The notes beneath the pieces are model-generated. The model was not told the DNA's origin and searched no databases. It worked only from the letters and a program-made list of their open reading frames with translations. A DNA stretch of 64,000 bases from Pomphorhynchus laevis (Eukaryota > Acanthocephala > Palaeacanthocephala > Echinorhynchida > Pomphorhynchidae), in assembly GCA_012934845.2 (NCBI GenBank), contig WNNJ02003015.1:1-64000 (forward strand). Reading direction: 5' to 3'. Of the stretch, positions 56,419 through 64,000 are shown piece by piece (the stretch's first letter is position 1; every line of letters starts with the position of its first letter). The position numbers and the translations under genes were made by a program.

Positions 56419-57609
56419 CTAGACAGAACTAGGTGCAAGAGGGTCACCCCCCTTGCCACTAGACCCATCCGAGGCCGGAGCCCCCTGGGCAATATCTTCA
56501 TTTCCCCTCGTTGTATTCTTTTCCTTCAGCAGTCGCCCGACCTTCAGTGGTGGGACTTTCGGAGCGGAGGCGCCGCGTTTTTTGCTGGACTGCAATACTG
56601 AGGCCACCGGTTCTGGGGCCGCACCCAAGAGAGATGAAACTAACTGTTTGATCATAAGCTCCATGGAGGCAATAGTTTCGGTTTTATTCTTGTTTATAAT
56701 CCTCATCAGATCAGCATCAGACATTCTACCATCCACGATGACAGGACCTTTTGCTGCATCCACGAAGGAGGATTTCGGTTGATAGGGAGTGACAAAACTC
56801 TTTTTGTAATCTTTAAACACCTGGCACCTTCTTGACCAGGCGGGGTGTGCTCCCTTGCAATTCGAGCAGACTGGGGGAGCAGCACATTTTTCCCCCAATA
56901 GCAAATGATGACAGGACTCATTACCACAAACCCCACAGTGAGGTGTGGCAGAACATGTAGATTTCCAGTGGCCCCACTTGTGACAACCCCCGCAATGAGG
57001 GTAAGTGAGGTTGTCCTGTTCAACCAGCTGGAAGGAAAGGTTGTACCCTAGGAACGGGTTACTTCTACTATTTGCCAGAAACTGTGCTTTGTTCAATTCA
57101 GCGGAGCAGAAAGCGATAGGGAGGTCCGAACCATCCCTTCCCTTTAGTTGTCTTAAATTCGTTAAATCATATCTTTCCTGAATCAGTTTAAGATCTTCCT
57201 CCTCCATCTGAGGAGGGAAGTTAGAAATTTTAATAGTTGCCAAGATTGGCTTCAAAGTAATTGTCCCAATATCCTTCATATGAGCCCCAAAGTACTCGTT
57301 AAATTCTTTTAAAATGTCGTGGCTCGTGAAAGATACTCTTAGAGAGTTATCAAGTACTTTAACCGAGTTAAATATAATGCGATTGTTACGTTTCATTGCA
57401 AATTCCCGAAGAAATGTCTTGAAAAGGCAATGCTTTTCTATCGGTTTGATTGCCGTGATTATCGCGAGATTTACTAATTTAGGTACTGGAGGGAGTAACC
57501 CCTCTTCATTTTGAGAATCACAAACGTAACTTACTTTGTTTTGCTTGTTAAAAGATGAAATTGTACCTGAAAATGTTGAATTCCCTTCGAAATTGGAGGA
57601 ATTTTGCAT
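56419..57609 (-). CDS. LINE ORF1, gag-like protein with three zinc knuckles, 396 aa
   Basis: Intact frame from an ATG at 57609. About residues 200-270 carry CGGCHKWGHWKSTC (CX2CX4HX4C), CGVCGNESCHHLLLGEKC, and CSNCKGAHPAWSRRC (CX2CX3HX6C), the three-knuckle set of I/Jockey/R1-group LINEs. A preceding RRM-like region contains ATIKISNFPPQMEEEDLKL. ORF1 proteins of this kind bind the element's RNA. The C-terminus is rich in Lys, Gly and Ser. Compared with the decayed copy at 51-54 kb this frame is unbroken, so the insertion is relatively young. It is followed by ORF2 after 33 bp. Confidence 0.8.
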   Translation of the reverse strand: MQNSSNFEGNSTFSGTISSFNKQNKVSYVCDSQNEEGLLPPVPKLVNLAIITAIKPIEKHCLFKTFLREFAMKRNNRIIFNSVKVLDNSLRVSFTSHDILKEFNEYFGAHMKDIGTITLKPILATIKISNFPPQMEEEDLKLIQERYDLTNLRQLKGRDGSDLPIAFCSAELNKAQFLANSRSNPFLGYNLSFQLVEQDNLTYPHCGGCHKWGHWKSTCSATPHCGVCGNESCHHLLLGEKCAAPPVCSNCKGAHPAWSRRCQVFKDYKKSFVTPYQPKSSFVDAAKGPVIVDGRMSDADLMRIINKNKTETIASMELMIKQLVSSLLGAAPEPVASVLQSSKKRGASAPKVPPLKVGRLLKEKNTTRGNEDIAQGAPASDGSSGKGGDPLAPSSV

Positions 57610-57639
57610 CGTTTTTGTGCCTTGAAGTCTAAACGAAAT

Positions 57640-58590
57640 TTATCGGAAAAAATCTTTATCTAAACAGTTTAATGTTGGAACATCTGGAAACTCACAGATT
57701 ACCAAACACTGTGAACATAACTTCTTTTTCTCGTAGCGGCAACTAGTGATAGACACTTTGTTAATGAATTTAATTAAATATACGATACTGACACGCTTTA
57801 TCGATAAGCACATCAATGCATGGTAGATGATACACGTTGAGATAAGTATATTATTCACAATTCGCAAATAATCGATGCACAACTAATATTTTGGATTATG
57901 ACGCACTACATGAACTTGAATTCGAAAGGGTTATGCACTTGGACGAACAATCTGGTCTCGTAATAGTTGGTTTATTTCGTTTTGAATAAAAATTTTTTGA
58001 AAGTTGAGAAACGGCGGGAGTCGGTAGATACAGGTTTCAAACGCAAATCATCTATTGAAAATAGTCTCTAAGATTCAATCTTTGCTGACGATAATGTTGC
58101 AATGGATATTGTGTATGTTGATCCGCTGAGATTTATTTTAATCGACTTATTCAGTAGTCAGAACTCTTGTCCCAATATACAATCAACACAATTTGTCGAC
58201 ATCATGAAATGTAACGTCATCATAAGACCCTTCGTTTACTATAAGTTCGAATTGTTCCACTTTTGCGAGCAAGTATATTGTTTGACGCCATCGTAACTAA
58301 AAAAGAGTCCCTTGTCACTGAAGAAATATGAAATACCATTACGGCATATGAGTGAATGGAATTATTTGTACTTCCAGTATCGATTATAGATTTTATTTCA
58401 CGACATCCAACGTGTTTTGGAAAGAGTACATGCTTATCTGTATTTATTTAGTTTAAAATAACCATTGAGCTAATGTGCTTTGATTTCGATCGACCGAACT
58501 TACCACACTCACGACACTGAGATGTAGCACTACAATTTCGACGAAAATGTTTTGACAGTCCCCACAGAAAAACAAGTGCACGCTTGGATA
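57640..58590 (-). mobile_element. Ty3-like LTR fossil, gag-knuckle, protease and RT start
   Basis: In minus-strand order: a zinc-knuckle-like region near 58570, an aspartic protease region (IDTGSTNNS, near 58390), and the beginning of the RT near 57950-57650. It is a relic with several breaks. The LINE at 55131-57609 lies within it, and the plus-strand LINE at 58690 borders its upstream side. Confidence 0.7.
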
Positions 58591-58689
58591 TGACTCATAG
58601 CTGCAGAAATAATGGTGTTTGATTCATTAAATTATTGGATTTCAGTGTGATCAAGCTCGCCACTAAGCGAAGATAAATTACTAAGTTCC

Positions 58690-60120
58690 TGATTTCCCCG
58701 GATTGGTAATGAGAGCTTAACTGAATTTAATTCCTACCTCTCTTCGCAAGCTACCGTGTTGCTTTCGACAACCTATAAAGGTCGTATATACAGTCCCACT
58801 CTGACAAAACTCAAGACCTTAGCATATTTGCTTCGTCTTCCCAATCTCTCTGCTTCTGCCAGGCAAGTTCTCTCGAAAGAATATTGAAGCACTATATATA
58901 GGTTCCAACTGGGTAAGGATAGGGCAAGCATCGCTTCCTTTAATCCAGCCCAGCCTTCCTTCTGGAAGATATCCAAGAAGGAAAAGTTTGTCTGTTGGAG
59001 GAATAGAGCATTGGGTTGGATTGGTAATATAGGTCTTGACAAAGTTTTGGAGGAGTCACTATCCCTACGTAATTATGGAGCAACTCAATCACCTCAGCCA
59101 ATCCCGCCTTGGGGAGACTTCAGGAGTAGGGATTTATCTGTCACAGATATCCTTTACTCCCGTGGGCCTCTTCTGAGCACCTCCAAATCCGTCGCTCCAC
59201 TCTCTTCTCGTGTCTGTCAGCTTTTGACAGTCGAACAAGGAAGAGAAGTGGCTGTCACAATGCTATTAGCCGCCCCATCCGATGTGGCCGGCATCAACAT
59301 CAATAGACGAATTTTTATTCCAAAAAAGTTTCCGGTCTAATGTCCTAAAGACATGCGGCTAATTTCGTATCAAAATTCCCTCGTGTCGATCTACGAAAAA
59401 GCGCTTTAGCGTAGAATTCGCGATCATCTGAATAGGCGTAATTTAATTCCATCAGTTTCTGTGGGTTCGTCAAAGGTCGCTCGATCCATTCAGCGGTAGG
59501 TGAAGTGCATCAGTTATGTCAGGAGAATATTCATCAACTTGCTGTGGCTGTTTTCCTTGGTTTTTCTGCTGCATTTGACCGCACCTCGATTCCCTTTGTT
59601 ATTTCTTCTCTCAGGTCCCTCGGGTTGTCTGCGAGAATTGTTAACAGGGTGGAGATACTGCTGTACACCAAGCGATTCTATTATGAAGACGACCCTGATG
59701 AGCGTCAGTTCTACCCTATTACGGGTGTGCCTCAAGGTTCCCCTCTTTCTTTAATCTTATTTCTTGCTGCATCCATTGAACTCTTTAAAATATTTAAACG
59801 CGAACAAAGTCTAGTGGTATACGCTGATGACACCACATCCCTGTTCTCTGGACGCAGGTGCAAAGACATAGTCTCGGACATCAGCCATTTCTTCTTAAGA
59901 TTAAAAGACCAGTTACCCAAATTCAATCTTATTTTAAACTCCGCCAAATCGCAGTAAGGTTTCTCAAGCTCCCGATCTCTCGTTTACACAGCATAGTCCG
60001 CGTTGATTGGTCTCTTCGGGGTTGAAATACCCCGGATGGTTCAGTCGAAGAGCGGCGTGTTGAATTGGCTGTACGGCTCAGATCCCACCGGACCAGAGGC
60101 TGTAAAGGATGGAAGACGAA
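58690..60120 (+). mobile_element. R1/I/Jockey-like LINE, 5'-truncated plus copy with RT
   Basis: Plus strand. The linker 59011-59340 (GWIGNIGLDKVLEESLSLRN, RSRDLSVTDILYS) matches ORF2 of the copy at 55-57 kb. The RT at 59505-59957 has GFSAAFDRTSIP, YPITGVPQGSPLSLILF and SLVVYADDTTSLF. The YADD site is present. It is interrupted by several stops and frameshifts between linker and RT. At 59985-60075 comes a hairpin region (CTCTTCG...CGAAGAG enclosing GGGGT-TGAAAT-ACCCC) homologous to the 3' UTR at 40.4 kb. This copy supplies the RT that the 55-57 kb copy lacks. Confidence 0.75.
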
Positions 60121-60149
60121 ACAGATTGGTAAAGAAGAAGATTTCTGAC

Positions 60150-62600
60150 GTTTTGTGTTTTGCTGTTCTTTAACTGCCTACTCCAAAGGTGCCAAAAGTC
60201 TAGTCACAAACAATTAAAGACGTTATTGGCACGGCGCTCAAACAACTGGATAACAGAAGACTACGATAGCTTAATGGATGAAGCCCGTTACCTACACACA
60301 CTGAACTCGCAGAAACTACACAGACAAAGTGGTGGTGAATGGTCCACAACTTTTCGCAAATTGATTCTTGATGGGAAACTAACCGCTGCAGCTAAAGTAC
60401 TTCATCCCCAAAGTGAAAACAACGCGATGTTTCACCTCGACTCTTTAATAGGTGGTAAGACGGTTATGGAAATCTTAATTGACAAACATCCTAGACCTGC
60501 GCAAATTACGCAAAGTGCTTTAATTCTCAATCACTATTTAACGACAACGATTTTTAGCCGATCGCTTTTGAATCAATATACTCTGGCCTAATTATATCGT
60601 GTGCTCGAAAAGTCAAGGGTGGAGCTGGTCTATCAGACATTGATGCGCAGGCTTGGTTGCAGATGCTTAGTGACTTCGGCAATGAATTACACCGTTTGGC
60701 AGATGCTTTGGTTGTATTCACACGCTTCCTTGCAACAAGCGACGTATTTGAAACATTCATCAGAGCACTAACAGCAAGCAGGCTAATTCCGTTAAGCAAA
60801 AATTCTGACGTTCGTCCAATAGGTATTGGCGAAGTACCAAGAAGGATAATATCTAAAGCTATTCTAAGCATTGCCAATTACTGCTTAAAAAAGTATGCGG
60901 AACGATCCAATTCTGCGCCGGGCAGCGCGCTGGTACTGAACGTGTCATGCATTCCTTACGTGAAGTCCTTTCTATAGAAAAGTACTCGGTTCTATTAACG
61001 ATAGATGCAGATAATGCATTTAACCGAATAAACATAAAAGCTGTTTTACATAACGTGCCCAAAGTTTGCCCTGCTTTATCGAACGTCCTTACAAACTTAT
61101 ATCGAAATCCGTCAATACCGCCACAAATAACGAAATTATTTGGCCATCAGAAGGTTTCCCCGAAAGGCGATTCCTTTCAATGACAGCATTTGCGGCCGCG
61201 ACGCTTCCGCTTATATTACGACTTAAAGAATCATCATCAAGCATGCGTCACTTCTGGAATGCAGACGATGGAAATGTGATCGGTTCACCGCACCTCGTAA
61301 AAAATTATTTAAACAAATCTCGTCGATAGGCCCTACATATGGTTTTTATATCAATCCTGCCAAGTGCAAAATATATGCTAATTATAACAGCTTTCCCGCC
61401 TTGAGAGATATCTTCCATGAAACAAGAGTTAAAATCTGTGAGGATGGATTGACCGTACTGGACACACCGATCGGAAATCCGCAGTATGTCGAAAGGTTCA
61501 TTCGCACAACTGTCGCTTCCATCGCAAATTCAATTAAACGGTTAACCGAAATTGGCCTAAACGATATACAAGTCGCTCACGCAGCCTTAACTCGTTCAGT
61601 TCAACACAAATTGGCATACAACGTTTGAATTTATGCCATGATTATTGGTTGGATCCCATTTCAATGTCGATAAAGGAATTCTTCAAAATAACGTGTGATC
61701 TAGACCTAATTGAAAACAATGTTCTGTGGCGTGTCTTCAAATTAGGAGTTCGTAATGGCGGAGTTGATATTAGATAAGACAATTGTTCAAATATGGAATA
61801 TTCATCATCCAGAACGCTATGCGCTCCATGTATGGAACGCCTCACGAATGCAGATCTCAATCAAGTGCAGGATAAAATACTGACTTCAACTCGAATCGCT
61901 AAACAAATCAGAGAAAAATCTGAACTAGCTAATATATCCCTTATTTTAGATATCAATCTGAAAACCTCACTCAAGCACTTATCAAAGAAAAAAACTTCTT
62001 CTTGGATCAGTGTATACCAGACTCATGATCCCTATACGAGATTAAATAATGTTGAATTCAGGGACCGTTAGCAGCGCGGTACGGTCTCTTACAGAAGAAT
62101 GCTCATAGCAAATGTCAATGCGGAGAACAATTACCATTAACACACTTACATACATGCAGGCTAGGCGGACTCCCATCAATGCGTCATGATGTGATTCGCG
62201 ACATATTAAGTAAGAAATTAACAGAGGTTGGTCATAACGTCCAGATTGAGCCCGTCATGAATTCCGTCAATAACAATGTTATATTCGAAAACCACACAAC
62301 AACCCTAGATAACGATGCAAGGCTTGGCATAGCTTGTTACGGATTGTATGGCGATAGAACGGTGCGTACTCTCATAGATGTATGCGTTTTCAACGCGTTC
62401 GCACCTTCTAACAGCTCGAAAACAGTAGATGCATGTTTCGAATATCACGAAGCAAGAAAGAAGAGCAAGTATCTGGAAAGAGTTACTGTTTTTGAACACG
62501 CAACATTCATACCTGTGGTTTTTTATCACTGAGGTGGTGCCGATAAAGAAGCCAGTCAATTATTAAAGCGGATCGCAAGAATGTAATCTCTAAAAAACGG
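60150..62600 (+). mobile_element. Degraded retroelement, PIGIGEV-type reverse transcriptase
   Basis: Successive plus-strand frames contain SRLIPLSKNSDVRPIGIGEV, LLTIDADNAFNRIN, an ADD-type active site (FWNADDGNVIG), then a C-terminal region (DARLGIACYGLYGDR, LIDVCVFNAFAPSN) ending GGADKEASQLLKRIA. This is a reverse transcriptase class with a PIGIGEV motif and an ADD rather than YADD core, which I know from many invertebrate genomes. I cannot name the clade securely. It is broken in several places. The segment at 8.62-9.31 kb is the matching 3' region of another copy. Confidence 0.6.
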
Positions 62601-62619
62601 AGCTCAATATTCACAACAA

Positions 62620-63010
62620 ATATCGAAGATACGATCATGCCTTGGAATAGCATTTTGCCGAATGATTTCACGATGTATTCGCGGGGCACGATCATCACGG
62701 AACTGCCCAGCCCAGTTCTGTCTTTACGACATGACGTAAAGATAATGACTGGCTGGATAACTTGGTTATCCTTCGGAATCCGTGATTTTAAATGATTGTC
62801 CGAACCATAGAGGTCACTTTATCAGTTGTGGTTCAGTCACGTTGGAACTGCCCTAGATACTTTCGATTATCAAACAGAGCGATCAACCTATGGAACCGAT
62901 TACCGAATTCGATTGTGACTGTAACACGTTATAAAACAATTCAGTGCTCACTGAGCATGTGGATGAAAAGAGACATATCGAAGGAACTATACAACTACAC
63001 TTGATAACCA
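62620..63010 (+). mobile_element. LINE ORF2 C-terminus and 3' end
   Basis: The frame at 62792-63004 contains RYFRLSNRAINLWNRLPNSI followed by VTVTRYKTIQCSLSMWM, the conserved WN-LP end of CR1/Jockey/L2-type LINE ORF2 proteins. Upstream parts are not clearly assignable. Confidence 0.55.
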
Positions 63011-63850
63011 CTATTATTTTCTTTTTATTGTGACCAGATAAAATGACCTTTTCAAGTGCCAAAGTCTTGTAATAATTTAAATTACATAATTTAAAAATTG
63101 CATCTTTAAGACAAAACTCTAAAACCTTACAAGAAAAATTAAATGCTAAAATAATAAACAACGAGCATGATTATGCTTTTACCCTCCCCTTGTTCCGTAT
63201 TTTGTAGAAAGTAAACGAGGAAAGAAGACTAAGTAGAGAAATAATACTGCGAAAGAGAAAATCGTTAGGTGTAAATGGGAAAATGGAAATATATAGGGGG
63301 GTAATCTCTAGTTACAAGAGATTTTTTGTAACCAGCGATTTTCTAGTACATCATGCACTTGATTCATTCGTTGATTACCGTCTGCTAGTCCTCCTCTGCA
63401 TCCAGTAGTGGGAGGGATCTGGCACTGATGAGTCATAGTGATGACGTTTACGGCATTCGTCATTCTTTCGCGTCGGGCTTGTATGATTACTAAAAAAATA
63501 TTCATTTGTAAACAGCAAAAATACGCCTGATGAGAAAGGGCCCATTTGACCAGTATTAGTAATGCTGAATATAAAAAGGAAATTTAGCAAACAAAATGAT
63601 ACTATATTTGAGTAAATATGATAAGGAATATAAAAGGTTAATTCTATCTACTTAAATACGATTATCATGCTTCTACAATAATAATGATAACAACATTAAA
63701 AACATAAAAGGCTTCTAAAACTAATCTAGTTTTGAATGATCATCAGCACAATACAATTGGGATCGTGCTGCTCAGATGCACATTGATAATATCTTTGCCA
63801 ATGCAAAGTCAAGCTTGCATTGTAATGCATTAATGCATTCACAATATTAT
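63011..63850. other. Unassigned stretch
   Basis: Less AT-rich at 63300-63480. Reverse-strand open frames there are not recognised. No LTR or RNA gene is identifiable. Confidence 0.3.
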
Positions 63851-63854
63851 TGTG

Positions 63855-63948
63855 ATCAAGAAATCAAACTGACGTGTTATTTATTGATTTTCGACGTGCC
63901 TTTGACACTGTTAACCATAACATACTCTTGAGTAAGCTGATTAAAAAG
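63855..63948 (+). mobile_element. LINE reverse transcriptase remnant
   Basis: The frame FIDFRRAFDTVNHNILLSK-like (palm A motif) runs up to 63948, where it is cut by the 3' terminus of another LINE. Confidence 0.5.
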
Positions 63949-64000
63949 GATTTATTTTTACGTGCAAATGCGTGTCGGTGCACGCTTACGTGACCGCGAA
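63949..64000 (-). mobile_element. 3' terminus of the LINE family at 3483-4865 (runs off the window)
   Basis: TTTATTTTTACGTG-CAAATGCGTG then CGG-GCACGCTTACGTGACC is the same terminus seen at about 3495-3545. Both copies sit inside another LINE's RT. Confidence 0.6.

Noticed and set aside
56453-57514. Plus-strand and other-frame open frames over the LINE ORF1
   Set aside because: Shadows of the 396-codon ORF1, which carries the zinc knuckles.

Overview
This is strongly AT-rich DNA from an invertebrate animal nuclear genome. It has spliced genes with GT-AG introns (one only 45 bp long), an animal-specific CSRNP-type gene, tRNA-Asp, and a dense mix of LINEs, a Penelope-like element, Ty3-like LTR fossils, SINE-like repeats and satellite DNA. 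I cannot fix the taxon. Flatworm, cnidarian or arthropod would all be compatible; nothing looks bacterial.

Layout. 1-3.5 kb: two copies of a three-unit, 162-bp tRNA array, each holding one intact tRNA-Asp(GTC), set among pieces of an RTE-type LINE. 3.5-9.3 kb: a reverse LINE, a decayed Penelope-like element ending near a perfect 33-bp palindrome, a Ty3-like fossil piece, and the 3' part of another retroelement. 12.8-18.6 kb: a seven-exon gene for a 330-residue mitochondrial malate-dehydrogenase-like protein in which the recognised cofactor and catalytic sites are replaced. 20-27 kb: repeats plus several isolated reverse-strand exons of unknown genes, one Tudor-like and one possibly SGF29-like. 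29.6-30.5 kb: an intact ankyrin-repeat gene. 32.3 kb: a tRNA-derived SINE with a tail of hairpins. 33.7-36.1 kb: a 222-bp satellite with a higher-order core and decayed flank. 36.7-37.4 kb: the conserved exon of a CSRNP/AXUD1-type nuclear factor. 37.5-41 kb: an approximately 380-bp tandem repeat with hammerhead-like sequence, split by a LINE end, then a long direct repeat split by a LINE 3' UTR. 42-50 kb: gene-poor, with many small local duplications. 51-64 kb: retroelement nest, with three copies of one R1/I/Jockey-like LINE (one with an intact 396-residue ORF1), a Ty3-like fossil split by one of these LINEs, a degraded retroelement with a PIGIGEV-type reverse transcriptase, and further LINE ends.

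The host genes (dehydrogenase-like, ankyrin, CSRNP) show no operon-like relation. The points most worth pursuing are the conserved but catalytically dead dehydrogenase fold, a recurring CTGANGA-stem-loop-GAAA motif seen at six or more sites on both strands, the hairpin-rich 3' UTR shared by the LINE copies, and the satellite with higher-order structure.
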